From Candidatus Obscuribacterales bacterium (GTDB lineage: Bacteria > Cyanobacteriota > Vampirovibrionia > Obscuribacterales > Obscuribacteraceae): a DNA stretch of 64,000 bases. A program made the position numbers and the translations under genes. A model generated the notes under the pieces. The model had not been told where the DNA came from, did not search any database, and saw only the letters and a program-made list of their open reading frames with translations. The DNA lies in contig JAHBVO010000002.1 in NCBI GenBank assembly GCA_019637435.1, positions 1,713,519 to 1,777,518 of the forward strand, written 5' to 3'. Shown here one piece after another: positions 23,001-27,691 of the stretch (positions are counted from its first letter, which is position 1; every line of letters starts with the position of its first letter).

Positions 23001-25624
23001 TACTCTTTCAGGTATTTTTGCACCTGATCGATAGTTTCGCGATTCCCACCGGCAGCCAGTCTCAAGTCCGACGGCATCTTCGCTATGAAAGGCGGATCTT
23101 TTGAGAAATCGATTTGGTCCTTGTCATTGCGACGCCATTCCCAGCCTTGCGGAAGTTCTATAGGGAAGCGATTGGCATCATTTTGCAGGCGCAAGTCGCT
23201 CCGTATTCCTAAGAGCGAATGAGGGTTTTGCTTGTTCAGATAAATTGCCGTATCGACGGTCCTCTGAACTTGTTTAAACATCTCAATCATCTGCAATGCA
23301 GCGCGGCGTCCCTCCGCGTCATCGAGCCCGACCTTTGCCCGATTTTCTTTTTTGTACTCCTGCGGCAAACCGAGTTCGCGTACCATTCGGTCGATGTACT
23401 TATCTTGATAGTCAGCTGCGGCCTTCTCAAAACGTTTCTGTGCATCGCCCAGCCAACGAACGGACTGGTCGAGCTTCATCAAGTCCTGATTCGACGGCAG
23501 ACCTTTTTCCGGGATGTGCATGTCGAGCTTATAAACGGCTTGCGGATCCTTGAGCCACGCTTCGAACCGCTCAGGCGTCATCGGCAGCTGTGTGTGCGGG
23601 TCGAAAGGCAAGTCCACGCCGGTCTGAGCGCTAACTGCCGCTTTGCTGAGCAAATTCGCCAGCTTCTTTGTATTCGCCTCTACCGTGCCTTTCAATAGTT
23701 CTAAACAAAGACGCGATTCCGGTCCAAATACGCCTTCTTGCCGTTCTCTCTGAATGCCCTCGAGAAAGGCATTCTGTGCTGGATCTTTAGCATCGACGAG
23801 TTTACTCAAATGGTCGAGCATGCGGGTTTGCATGTCGAGTAAACGTCGTGAGTCTTCACTGTTAACGGCTGGTTTGTATACCTCGACAGGTCTATCTGCG
23901 ATCGCGTCGGGCGTGCCTTCAGGTGCTTTCTTCTGCGCTTCGGCGCGAAAATCAGTGCGACCTGTCAATTCTTGAATGGTACCGTTGACGATGCGCTCTA
24001 CTCGACCTCCGCCAACGGAGATCTCGCCGTCTATTCTTCCTGGAATGTCTCTTCCTTCGCTATCTTTGCCTGTGAAAAAGGCGATGCCGTCTTTGACCTG
24101 GCGGGTCCATGCGTTGCCGTCAGCGTCTTGAAACCCCGTAACGCGGCGCGGATTGGTTTTATCAAAATCAAAAGCGAGCGTCTTGTCTCCAGGGAAAAGA
24201 AATTTTTTCGTCTGTCCCAGCTCGTTCAATTCGACCTGCAAGCCGGGAATTGATTCGTAGGCGTTGTAAACCTTGAATGCTGTCTTGGAAGAGTCCGAAA
24301 TCTGTAAGCTCACTGCGAATTTGTTGTCGCGCGGAGTTCCACCGATTACTCCTCCGTTGAATTCGACAACTTTTCCGGGACTTGTCTTTGCAATTTCAGC
24401 GTTTATGTCGGCAAGCAACTTCGTGACAGCTTTGTGTCCGCCTAGCTGGAAGGCCAGTTTAACTGCGCTGACTACTTCCTGATCCCTGTTTGAACGTATC
24501 TCGGCATTGCCTTCACCCGCGGTGGCGTTGGCATTGAGATTGGCAATCTTAGCGGGCGCCTCTTTAATCAGCTGTTCATCAGCCTGTCGATTTGGATCTC
24601 TTAGAACTTCGGGTGGCTTCGCACCCTCTGTCGCGGTTTCTACCTGCTGTGCAGTTGACTCGCTCTCCTCCTCTGCTACTGCTGGTGGTGCCGTAATTCT
24701 GGCATCGTATACAGTATCTCCACCCCTGGTCGACTTCTCGGAAACCTGTGATATCCCACCCTCAAGTGGAGGGTCAAAAATTACGGATCTGCTCCCGTCC
24801 CTCTGGTATAGAACGGTAGACTTCGTGCCGTCTGAAACCGTCTCTCGCTGAAATGTCCTGCCTCGTGAGTCTAATGGACTAAACTGAGTAATCTTCGTTC
24901 CATCTGTGATTTCGATTCTCTTATCACCGTTTGCGAAAATCGTCATCAGATTGCCGCTCTGATCCATCGCCGTGATGACTGGCGGCATTTTGAACTCTGC
25001 GCGTTCAACTTCTGTAAGAGTCTTCGTTCCGGAGGCTGTTTTGATAGTCAGACTGCCTGCCGGATTCTGTGCTGTCGGAGCGGTGACTTCGATTGTTTCA
25101 ATCTTCTCGCCGTTGTAACTTGGGGCCTGCTCCGGCGCCTTGGAGAAGTCTGTTCGGACGCCGTTTTTCCCGCGAACCTGCACTGCGTGCGGAAATTCGA
25201 AAGACACCGCGCTGCCGAGCGAGCCGTCGGTAATCGGTTTGGTTTTAAGTCCCAGCTTCCCCAGATCTATCGAGTCAACGCTCTGCAGGCGTGTTTTCAA
25301 GCTCTCTTGCGTTTCAATCTGTTTAAACAGTTCCGCGATCTGCAGCAAAAGATCTGGCTTGAGTGGCTCGTCCCCAGTTTTGTCGCCAGTTTTGTTCCCA
25401 GTTTTTTCGCCAGGCGAGTCTGCTCCGTTTGACGTAACTATCTTTTCTTGCTCGCCAGGGAGTTGTGCGGCAGGGAGCTGTTCCGGTTTTCCGTCGTCGG
25501 TTTCCGCACCGAGCTTTAGAGAAGCGGATGTTGTTTCGTCTAGCTTGGTGTCAACCTGGTCTGTAGTTGAATCTTCGATTTCCGTTTGCGGCTCGTTTTT
25601 CTTACGAGGGTCGGCATTGGTCAT
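5066..25624 (-). CDS. Giant 6852-residue multidomain protein of unknown function
   Basis: One uninterrupted frame encodes about 6850 residues. No whole-length family is recognised. Visible parts: an acidic hydrophilic N-terminus (1-115); Gly/Asp-rich beta-type segments (about 130-330 and 430-560); a mixed region with hydrophobic stretches near 1040-1200; long helical, HEAT-like stretches with RRAALEEM- and RRRAVELLAL-type helices (about 2385 and 2800); a duplicated block (offset 559 residues, near 2552 and 3111); an array of ~58-residue TPR-like repeats (3440-3920); a hydrophobic helix near 4800-4817; a possible ADP-ribosyltransferase-like segment near 5860-6040; an HELVH zinc motif at 6207-6211; and a short hydrophobic C-terminal segment. 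No signal peptide is evident and no secretion genes are adjacent. The ribosome site is weak. The conserved frame over 20.5 kb argues for selection. A structural, surface or effector role is possible but unproven. Confidence 0.85.
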   Translation of the reverse strand: MTNADPRKKNEPQTEIEDSTTDQVDTKLDETTSASLKLGAETDDGKPEQLPAAQLPGEQEKIVTSNGADSPGEKTGNKTGDKTGDEPLKPDLLLQIAELFKQIETQESLKTRLQSVDSIDLGKLGLKTKPITDGSLGSAVSFEFPHAVQVRGKNGVRTDFSKAPEQAPSYNGEKIETIEVTAPTAQNPAGSLTIKTASGTKTLTEVERAEFKMPPVITAMDQSGNLMTIFANGDKRIEITDGTKITQFSPLDSRGRTFQRETVSDGTKSTVLYQRDGSRSVIFDPPLEGGISQVSEKSTRGGDTVYDARITAPPAVAEEESESTAQQVETATEGAKPPEVLRDPNRQADEQLIKEAPAKIANLNANATAGEGNAEIRSNRDQEVVSAVKLAFQLGGHKAVTKLLADINAEIAKTSPGKVVEFNGGVIGGTPRDNKFAVSLQISDSSKTAFKVYNAYESIPGLQVELNELGQTKKFLFPGDKTLAFDFDKTNPRRVTGFQDADGNAWTRQVKDGIAFFTGKDSEGRDIPGRIDGEISVGGGRVERIVNGTIQELTGRTDFRAEAQKKAPEGTPDAIADRPVEVYKPAVNSEDSRRLLDMQTRMLDHLSKLVDAKDPAQNAFLEGIQRERQEGVFGPESRLCLELLKGTVEANTKKLANLLSKAAVSAQTGVDLPFDPHTQLPMTPERFEAWLKDPQAVYKLDMHIPEKGLPSNQDLMKLDQSVRWLGDAQKRFEKAAADYQDKYIDRMVRELGLPQEYKKENRAKVGLDDAEGRRAALQMIEMFKQVQRTVDTAIYLNKQNPHSLLGIRSDLRLQNDANRFPIELPQGWEWRRNDKDQIDFSKDPPFIAKMPSDLRLAAGGNRETIDQVQKYLKEYGDRVKTTYMEIEQATGNPVGLLAYEDVEVPRSRWTGALGFNPDGSPKFKFDQRQGGKDDPAHDFNLIGMDFDVEKTKDGIFKVTRRAELWDLPIWAYQNARWNGVIGSKVGDIKMPTREYKAGTLVPVKRGDSFELCRVENLADDTNPLLAAVSPGLYIGAKMQSYKGERQVVYWGEKAVTVAMDVLMTLEGLNGLRVGLAGLGKVGLKQVSTAAARVTEGGVAKALPAITRAERAWQLSTAGVKFSMGLPVAMFTSSAGSHDGSNKFTEYLGHARTAYFLTEAGGGLLFGQKFGRILNPSTEKFLPLVKTGHWCHPESGYAKAIHNGFKVAEWGVIATMSGHMVGLARQLTPDAPAGLDLSQAAKQDPRRARFEAEADWLKASDQALTDDKSGMPKDKEDKVRQALSTVESLDRTNREALLEGGFKDPAKKPAEEDRWGDRVTQCQTDLLVAKSELETALKKEGSEKPKTEKLQELKAKVAETEERLAIAQGKHTLLAGIKSDIEDRDPVKRAEELETQLRSARERYLGVTQTDTTGDADARRGRLEANLAHLKNETPPNTKEIARCEAELKPLADAKRDIEQLTTRLNHLNEFNRVRDKLIDYLQPPQSVVQDLIKNGKFETQKAAGFPDWRKTLDPELVVAAKLALLRLGNHDANGKLRDTLASRSFEVTVTKDGKDTKETVTQIINKADIVKGLEAELIKPTSELKHFTKQDIDALSDVKTDAHVLAQVISPRDTINAITKRTQELLDPTQPMTEQQRRQSTDAFKRELLKHIPDAALKSAKDTEKRLSEIMNSDRAQPLKDEQVVKALKEFRDSLKGNSEVQAAAIYSLMMLSRTGDGAIQDVLARDGHRSVTRDDVGLYLNMFLAAAIKDEQRVPGGVDLVLANLLSKLDPSAMPQTRLAELANDVCRRNPSEQIKDWAQMIKMGGDLSNQGMERSRKSLHTFDMGDPERLKAARETIKGFGPGMTAHLKPEAAKEIQTILDRTAELLAPEAKKTDVEKFKNDLSKHFKAPLADTEEAKTARAAAGLAMLYLNRDKYGNLPDNFAKSLKGETVVEALKSDFINTKTPESAARMIALGDMLSRAGIVSGATFAAKLQDVLLDPKVSQEDKMRALVDSNGPRFPAVIEALRVHEALKAQFGKPEDESSTNSFGVSSVDLLKTLERVSKENKGTPLAALAADLKFAHLLTDAEERQKQLIEISKAGTEVVERRADGKTLEDQFVARMKAHAGTLDKDPTSAETLLAFQSASALADYAPPAEHSAQAAELQTLVNDTFLSLTSVKYRDQEQLRAKTFGSLDALAKARGENRPASEIQALLKAAIDAQQERLSKEQVAEDLMIRSLERLLPERMTNLAKDNPDAWLQIMERVRKFTDSPVRPDAPVLTEPHTAADVAKFKRDLEVFRKHPNAIPGRERMHEENQARVLSMLPALINSSIGDSGNLTHFKAGERRTMHDRLSQLVTTKGMADYPLVGEAAVKAIGSIEFTDLAQRAKHAEFMRTIVQDREKYPPLVRRAALEEMAKLNPPGLERTYLDLLSKETNSEINKRVRELILPLRRPEPTSKDYMEDFERAKRDLMSSAVRGNFLTSSRSYLLQNHRILDSDFAHYEANRRYNERTGLNNNNPLALIDIAMTEPLRQALQSVQKDQLDAITTLKTKAESGETGADEARKALAYIIMSNGMPAVGTADKDRLVTLAAQKLKEACEANPAARSKDFAQILEMCLMHQPMMSVENRNRLLDAMLVLKPGQHEGGVTREQAAVAIAAGLQLNLARTRGTYPGQNSEFQTKAVAALAELGVAKVLPVLEAVANADDIEHKDEAVVQAARKAVSAMRDNTGGIESQVKELMKTHQFSIRDLTTDLESKIGKNANSPELVRAIFMAGERPPITDANDPRAKAMSHIMSSPNESEQAKIACAKVFANSTVPELRRRAVELLALESKHGTRQGFRDDASTAFEKIKVAGKDAEAVDAANKLLASPPQAGDARSELTSRALTSPDTAIRLEAAQNLIKSDSEDIRQKAIEALSMVAKHGFRESDRKLARDFLESVKAAEKANPKTPAGFHAGDSKLIDETIARVSKLTSSDLVQRLDGPVTFGMLDRQRYYDGVKRNMLDNSYADLKRFEGDWFRKNPAYNLLDGKNLIKTFDDNFHRVRMQFLNATKGTVTILADWGVSALWYTNPITPFFDRPEHFHYNPDDEIKEADEKSVRDRDTQFKNLVDAASKPDGQEARMALAYIVSSNGMPFNANERSAFAMKAGTAIKDICKDGNLNRGELTNMIAACLTDQPDMHGFTRKELLLGLRELRTKSGGNVGDEEFASIVTNALEIQFKTMPVPGAPGFDKNTYDWSIHLQRHLLKDLESMNYRKATPILEAMSQYHPDSYVQDWARGLSMRFADRLGGYKQEPFDGEPKFETSPAGETERLKWRAGRLSDAIASGDNSKTISAIVSSGFEKPIAATDDPRRPLLRMCLDSNEPLVRMAASRLLLTSQSNADPDRERAYQVMKTLSAHGSTLWFRQDATDILNGLNGGNSDLRARAASEVQIERSDESRLVQSIADIEAKKGRTADELYRPLTQYAQMLRARNTPQDTEKARGLEQRAMEIGEQMYQRAQAYQDTQATKSGNESPAIETMWKHSQYLRQRDWPGDSQKADEIQKQMYVRLDSTWNKHIEKMSKEFKTPPTDAELNKLAIAQKQYADSMEGSPDAKHQEHCKQLRTESAANLVRAWDTTIGGVEKEIASGSKTYDDLASLYLRESKFFKDRGDTTGETQALRKMQESTEKAWQSRIKALTDREADLNSKETWQLAEQLTGYANSLRQRNWPGDNQTAERLTKQAGDAQENSFKKYLQEANESSGGTVTAQKLGAMAEYSDFLRQRNQSGDRENAKRLDEQIAADGEKRAMEFAQLKHAGPLDKGTIDEFMQIAEVLEKRGKRLHNYSEGHAHNLILPKPPRGEELPYGHLKEAISGDAARAFKLYTLGHQMKDSLLRKATERAEAEFGPESAEALKAIKAHAQFLKSASEPEQERGERLADIAYKRELNYWNRHAKIAAGSGDITAQVEALGKKVHVIQSRDSFVYRRSDELETARAEYLKAREAASESGIEIGYGRDFEKLTVASTDNGDSPKSISKETQNLIDRVSSEESRPYLEALAKHWSMDSTSFEKVLTAYGGNDIKLERARQLSRACSDGLIDGSTLAAMQDLPAEKRAIAEQILENQLSISQQNQIDSATMKKLMDVAPQLSVEQLRTFSTALKTPGAGQQALLDGNSLFKVLSDSDVAVKDVCSYLQNGAKSVLALETFIALHPEDRNAALARGLQQTDLERALEIFPTENVPKILEAMGTIIDKPLWDKIVAYEAKQAKALEDPNGTLGPLLAGPLSEVVKVPEVNRATLNTVADQIIQGKTTEDNVNVAAAAAQANLLSAEQIPKVLNLPEERQTALISILQSETSTSNYSRKGFTKADFERILQAPELLDNVEKLKPSSSANPARNTTPVLERGDNVGTSQNQQPDASEVETRAEQATDDSRGDQVEKTPAQQLAEFDANYERVMKQLDTEISTELLGRNLVLDVLIKAQRESVDIRMKTGSSMAHLANAESQKDAPKAEKVKSELAEMLKLDQQSEAKERQAFDHLPDATKARSMRAALQIASGKDAEIAAGEVELGKLVKDNPKLATSKEFRELLLLSYSQMAAARQLRGLGEWQSTLAVDDIWKGKTGENKPGDPLELLSKANEAFFDEGIDKASPLFKQAVDAQTQIESAANRQRLELFISSIKQDAKIAHLSQSGKDVDELIQKRIAHGELEARAIDQSSKNKDTSTSIKINYAFARIATGKDELFEEALNDLQAELRENPAMSFDDGFKQNLRQAFQSREENKKPAEAANAKEPGAAPKEPGGESLKPQYNKLDLKRIVNTDAISKDAKVESYTSDDLTTPALVALALGITLVQYRRTSAKYHAAKVMRESQTAESTIKPIAGLDPHVRTQRTARSGEQATFEIKGTASDGRVVLVRESNPAAVETLPIDLKEVKPGAAFDPVKMQTADYLPIEVNGKKYYADKDGRVFKYEKKIFSEGRLFEDVETRQIELVNRTEVKSALPELAVVPESILMTHENPQRSLPVEWQKEFELIRDVKRAVGANDVSPSERMETLTRAAVELSLLPQADRARYVSEMKQQLEQVGVNIEVSETPGESGAPKIKISLSEQGSNRRINVSSDRTTAPELEIKDKAGEYSKANSTRVKAVDELARLEGVVAGNLKRVETREKLQAWDPELAADASAKEVRNSFLDGLGKPLRESREAIVEFQDAVRTADGASAKVAAEQVLKRLASASPEVKQRVSQQLERAVKAIGESHPANTGEAAASLTTKVDTLEDAKKNYKRKLDLLEGQKNPSAELKTATSTFKQVEALMNSGKITPTAAIEIQNLIARGANGNPPRALTPEGLSVLAQLDPKVITGLSDFPASSLIAGINKGRLGVAELNQGLPQYEAFNQQLELLKSTYLGDAVRTPAQASQLIEMELAENPVIRQIFTDRTVSKAGVDALLNVLQNKSTGNITIDKIFTPQVVDRLRNSQLDIDHKKLLEASSLAGDIAAGNLDRPPSVVAQLLESNSAAVRDISRLIRNPKINSVQMDAILKDVVAQTNAKSQYSVAFNYNEMSPQLLERVLKVKNAELRTALAQQASRIAEPDKIDAIEKAHGVSPEAGELIRAVLLAPADPRFDKVALLDKVLGEKLSAPAAAKLAKAMAGEKPFLSVEQVRLMMGDSNASRDAAIDLIGTGKVNDGKLIAEISGDRDGKALAKAIKDGAASETEIRGLLDKEAKNNADYTRQPILLGEETEAAAKPDFSANDAIREQIERIRTVLKANADGQAKLAAGQVDAMLKDPVKAFDAAISLPDAYHADPALARIQRKALTYLDEVKSHLPADDVESMRKFIETETGQLNSKNPSELAARMKNFEFLIAEMKLNPKPTNDVIERYARSVFHSSQYGQAESRALISGIRSRISGGFEVHVHGSSHGFALTSTALQGENFNPNHPAKSPQDNGRIFTGTLEVATEFSARLIGDKTRSKGTDSSALVGIALPIEVANELKTKELLWTRKLIDRDALETIIEPGALEIIKEKGYIFPLDTSTHVTLVEGVEPGKRGLKPNVYSVPREAYEKILGELPSKHIVKVTDPLSGKEQVRVRAGHEADVSRLILDAAKSSGFKPLKFDTDGRLIPEQKTGERVESRTGTHYEEMPRTADREVAEINRRVAEVFENVSRRRFESMDPVERQKLVDTAVERILPLMKQYAKRLGLPEDLVTKQNLTFDSLKGAGGVYLLEQDKIVIDIKQEFSANEAFHELVHKMRALDVKAAFAADPAGAKLAMMDKMLSSGSTRIRVGDTLVARAQFENPALAAEFKQHVEYRILKQMHAAGEIDAANVPPQPKASAELLKSFGTSEAALNQAISNELTNFNEAVELVQKSKLTPESAKYVEGKAAAYKRWIEAPAKAQTELESAPRTMRNNPYLNKLLQTASIDRAARTEGGAAEYSFSNEEIVARKTDIAERARRLNRELKSGSQTGEQASVSRQSFNEFVEYLRMATEQQRINNALASGEPAEARALALKLQEKLASNVEVNKSYIDYLLMNNVLKPDELHEAFKGIEEVKPAQSTEFDPRTSAEQLDKEALERAAKSTERIGLERKFNKEAKALDHMFSQSMELTGSDGKTVKVKGIRTALDGGGEPVYLVEGKDGKVSADVELTTAAKARINTNPALAEGLKDPVKALEVMSNYAQASTDVRSNVTLEAGGMLIDYRLVATAAQKALGGTAVVEGTTVRFQSEAGIPMVVKFKPERDKKLEIKEMRDADLTDEKLAKLLEGMKISDPIVKEKLESYMKEYLKDHPEAKDLESCQKILAKQIRDGKAGEISGELKSIFKEFGVELENGKPKFENGHLVLRPKTGTETTRARMAGGFERAKGKLVPIMMIVLAVAHQSQDHSTYVVPNR
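6635..7177 (-). other. HExxH (putative zinc metallopeptidase) segment of the giant protein
   Basis: Residues 6206-6213 read FHELVHKM, a canonical HExxH zinc-site helix (His6207, catalytic Glu6208, His6211). It is preceded by a beta-type stretch (KIVIDIKQEF) as in gluzincin-like proteases. A third ligand is not obvious; acidic residues about 70-100 positions downstream (EYRILKQ, NELTNF) are candidates. A protease domain is plausible. Confidence 0.5.
7505..8047 (-). other. Possible ADP-ribosyltransferase-like segment of the giant protein
   Basis: Residues about 5860-6040 contain a strand ending in VHVHGSSHGF (His5879), then about 30 residues later GRIFTGTLEVATEFSA, then a hydrophobic strand ALVGIALP. 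The order HG[ST], G-x-[YF]-[FT]-[TA] plus helix, then a strand, recalls the PARP-like/H-Y-E class of ADP-ribosyltransferase folds. The Tyr of the triad would be Phe here, so catalysis is doubtful. This is fold-level resemblance by eye only. Confidence 0.35.
13850..15307 (-). repeat. Array of ~58-residue TPR-like repeats inside the giant protein
   Basis: Seven or eight degenerate units recur in residues about 3440-3920. Their anchor motif is L-R-Q-R-[NDx]-[WxT]-P-G-D-x-x-x-A-x-x-L, clearest near residues 3453 (MLRARNTPQD), 3511 (YLRQRDWPGD), 3688 (SLRQRNWPGD) and 3745 (FLRQRNQSGD). Weaker copies lie near 3571, 3631, 3798 and 3901. The spacing is about 53-60 residues over the clear part. The helix-turn-helix look and the A-x-x-L pattern resemble TPR/Sel1-type solenoids, which bind proteins, but the unit length is not standard for TPR (34). 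Confidence 0.65.
15845..16672 (-). repeat. Copy B of the duplicated block of the giant protein
   Basis: This is the second copy, with the signature AYIVSSNGMP starting at residue 3111, followed by an IAACLTDQPDM segment matching the LEMCLMHQPMM segment of copy A, and by TPILEAMSQY matching VLPVLEAVAN. The level of divergence shows an old duplication, not recent slippage. Confidence 0.6.
17480..18307 (-). repeat. Copy A of an internally duplicated block of the giant protein
   Basis: Residues about 2440-2715 and about 2985-3260 share the same order of features. A basic helix leads into a hydrophobic stretch, then an Ala-Leu-Ala-Tyr-Ile-(Ile/Val)-x-Ser-Asn-Gly-Met-Pro signature (A2552 here), then an MxxxCLxxQPxM segment, then helices ending in a VLPVLEA-type motif. 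The offset is 559 residues. This looks like an ancient internal duplication flanking HEAT-like helices. Confidence 0.6.
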
Positions 25625-25783
25625 GTTGCGGCTTACCCGGGGAGAGATGGCTCATGTAAAAATGTACCCGCACAGGCTTATAGATTGGACAGGCAAGCGC
25701 GGATTAACCTTTGTGGTATTCGTAATATCAAAACCCAGATATCGACCAAGAAGTCTGGGAATAAAGATTGAGCAACAGAGACC

Positions 25784-25795
25784 GACCTCGAGGTC
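25784..25795. promoter_or_regulatory. 12-bp palindrome upstream of the exported TPR gene
   Basis: GACCTCGAGGTC is a perfect palindrome ending 11 bases before the ATG at 25807, in the divergent region between the giant gene and the TPR gene. A second inverted repeat (CCCAGA ... TCTGGG, 25734-25759) lies just upstream. Either could be an operator or an mRNA hairpin; no binding protein can be named. Confidence 0.35.
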
Positions 25796-25806
25796 ATCCG
25801 GAGACG

Positions 25807-26727
25807 ATGAGAAAATTTAAGCTTGGGAGCCGCTCACGACTGTGTTTATGCACAGTTGCGGCTTCGGTTGCTGCTGTTTTCATCTACTCTCCTGTTCGGT
25901 CCCTCGAAGGAAAAACAGCTAGCACTCATCACTCGCACCGAAATCCGCACATGAAGGAGGGAATCTTACTCTACAAGCGAGGCAATTTCCGAGACTCGAT
26001 GACTGAATTTGCCCAGGCTTTGAACTCTGAGTTCGACAATGCCACGTTGCACTACTACATGGCGAATTCTCTTGTCGGTATGCGACAGAGGGAGGCTGCT
26101 ATCAGAGAGTTTCGCATTGCCTATGCGCTGGCGCCGAAGGAAGAGGCTGGGATGCTCGCACACCTGGCGCTCTCATACATGGGCGCGGACAATTACGATG
26201 ACAATGTAACTAAGCGTGCTGAGCCAAAGAAGGACGCAAAGCAAGAGCCGAAGATCGATCCAGTCTTCGAAAAATCTCTTGAAGTGTTGAGGAAACAGGC
26301 TGCTGATGCAGCATTTGATGTGAAGAACCTATCGCCGAAAGAAGTTGAGATGGTTCGGGTCCAGGACGAAAATATCACTAAATCTAGAAATGCCGTAGTG
26401 GATGCGCTGCTGCGAGCCAACCCTGAAGACCTGCATTTGACTTCCGAAGCCATGAATCATTTGAATCAAACTAAGCGACTGATAGAAGAGAAAAATCGTC
26501 GGATGGGCAACGTTATTAAAAAGTCCAGCGGCGTGACTGATACGGCTGATTCTTTGAAAACTTTGATGATGGAGAAAAATTCTAAAAGCGCACCAAAGCT
26601 CGATCCACGCGGCACGAATCTGTACATTAGGAACTACAGTGCTCCATCATCCAAATCGCCGAAAGCGTCAGGTGCGACCAAACCATCTTCAAGCGAATCT
26701 AGTTCGGTTAAGAAGTCAGTTCCGTAA
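25807..26727 (+). CDS. Exported TPR-like protein
   Basis: The predicted product has 306 residues. I choose ATG 25807 (GGAG just upstream, short spacing) over a TTG at 25768 because it gives a clean signal peptide: basic MRKFKLGSRSR, a hydrophobic core ending in VAAVFIYSPV, then a polar mature chain. Residues about 50-130 hold TPR-type helices (KEGILLYKRGNFRDSMTEFA, then LHYYMANSLVGMRQREAAIR), which usually bind other proteins. The rest is Lys/Glu-rich and ends in a Ser/Pro/Lys tail. It probably acts outside the cytoplasmic membrane. It diverges from the giant gene, so shared regulation is possible, and its stop is one base from the convergent stop of the next gene. Confidence 0.75.
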   Translation: MRKFKLGSRSRLCLCTVAASVAAVFIYSPVRSLEGKTASTHHSHRNPHMKEGILLYKRGNFRDSMTEFAQALNSEFDNATLHYYMANSLVGMRQREAAIREFRIAYALAPKEEAGMLAHLALSYMGADNYDDNVTKRAEPKKDAKQEPKIDPVFEKSLEVLRKQAADAAFDVKNLSPKEVEMVRVQDENITKSRNAVVDALLRANPEDLHLTSEAMNHLNQTKRLIEEKNRRMGNVIKKSSGVTDTADSLKTLMMEKNSKSAPKLDPRGTNLYIRNYSAPSSKSPKASGATKPSSSESSSVKKSVP

Positions 26728-26728
26728 C

Positions 26729-27505
26729 TTAGAGATCGTACGAATTGTCATCGCCGGCAGGGGACGGAATCTTGGAAGATGATCTGTCCGGATGTCCCAT
26801 TTTGTCTGGATGCGTTGGCTTAGCAGTATCAACTTCGTGCTTTGGCGCGTCGAATGTTCCAGTTTCCTCTGTGAAATATGGGCGCGATTGGGTTTTCACC
26901 TTGTCACCAGGGATAGTGGCATCAACCTTCGCGGCGTCCGTGGTTTCTGCTGGCGCAACTGCGGCGCCCAGTTGTTGCGGCTGGTCTATTTGTGCTGGTT
27001 TTGCAGTAGTAACGCTCTCACTCTCTGCTGAAGTGTCGTCGGCAACTTTCGGTTTACTATCCTGATCGTCTTCGGCCTTTTGCAGGTATTTGTAGATGAT
27101 TTCTTTGTCCTGGCGGTCGCCTGTTTTTGCAATTTGTTTTAACGCAGACATGGTTCCCTCACTGGGAAACATCGCTGCGTACTTTGCGGCCAGGTCAGTG
27201 TTGACGAGCGTCTTCATAGCCAGAATCGCCATGCGCTTACTCGTATCATTACCCATCAAATGAGGAATGAATCGCTCCACAGTTTGAGCTTCTTGCAGTT
27301 TAATCTGTTGTTGATTGTATTGGTATGTGCACAACAAGGCGCTCAAGGCAATAGCCATACCGGAGATAATTGGACTGATCGCGGAAATCTTGTCCCACAA
27401 ATCCCTCTTCTTGCTTGCTGCTGCGTACTCTGCCAGGATTTTTTCCTGCCGTTCTTCCAGCCGTAGAAGTGCTTCTTTGATTTCTTGATCGTCCATTGAT
27501 TCCAC
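26729..27505 (-). CDS. Single-pass membrane protein with N-terminal coiled coil
   Basis: The 258-residue product has a charged helix (residues 5-40, heptad-like EEALLRLEERQEK pattern), one transmembrane segment (about 44-63, SPIISGMAIALSALLCTY) and a helical domain to about 155 that recalls an ARM/HEAT-type turn (RMAILAMKTLVNTDLAAKYA). It ends in a long low-complexity Pro/Thr/Asp tail. I recognise no family. It is convergent with the exported TPR gene, with one base between the stops. A second Met (residue 4) could be the start. Confidence 0.7.
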   Translation of the reverse strand: MESMDDQEIKEALLRLEERQEKILAEYAAASKKRDLWDKISAISPIISGMAIALSALLCTYQYNQQQIKLQEAQTVERFIPHLMGNDTSKRMAILAMKTLVNTDLAAKYAAMFPSEGTMSALKQIAKTGDRQDKEIIYKYLQKAEDDQDSKPKVADDTSAESESVTTAKPAQIDQPQQLGAAVAPAETTDAAKVDATIPGDKVKTQSRPYFTEETGTFDAPKHEVDTAKPTHPDKMGHPDRSSSKIPSPAGDDNSYDL

Positions 27506-27567
27506 TCCGCTTGCAGTGACTCTTAAGCGAGTCTGTCCAGACTAACACGTGCGAAGTGGCTAAATTT

Positions 27568-27604
27568 CTAATTGAAGTTATGTTCTCAAGATATCTTCAA
27601 TTAG
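27568..27604. promoter_or_regulatory. Long AT-rich inverted repeat between two membrane-protein genes
   Basis: CTAATTGAAGTTAT and ATATCTTCAATTAG are 14-base arms (13 of 14 pair) around the 9-base centre GTTCTCAAG. The repeat lies 63 bases upstream of the 26729-27505 gene and 88 bases beyond the stop of the 27692-28288 gene, both leftward. It could be an operator for the former or a weak terminator for the latter; the AT-rich stem favours a protein-binding site. Confidence 0.45.
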
Positions 27605-27691
27605 CTTGAAAGGGCTGAAAGGTAAGACTGTTTTGGCATTACGGCATCTATTAAGCTTCGGTGAACGATTATTTTGCAATGCTTTTACGTT

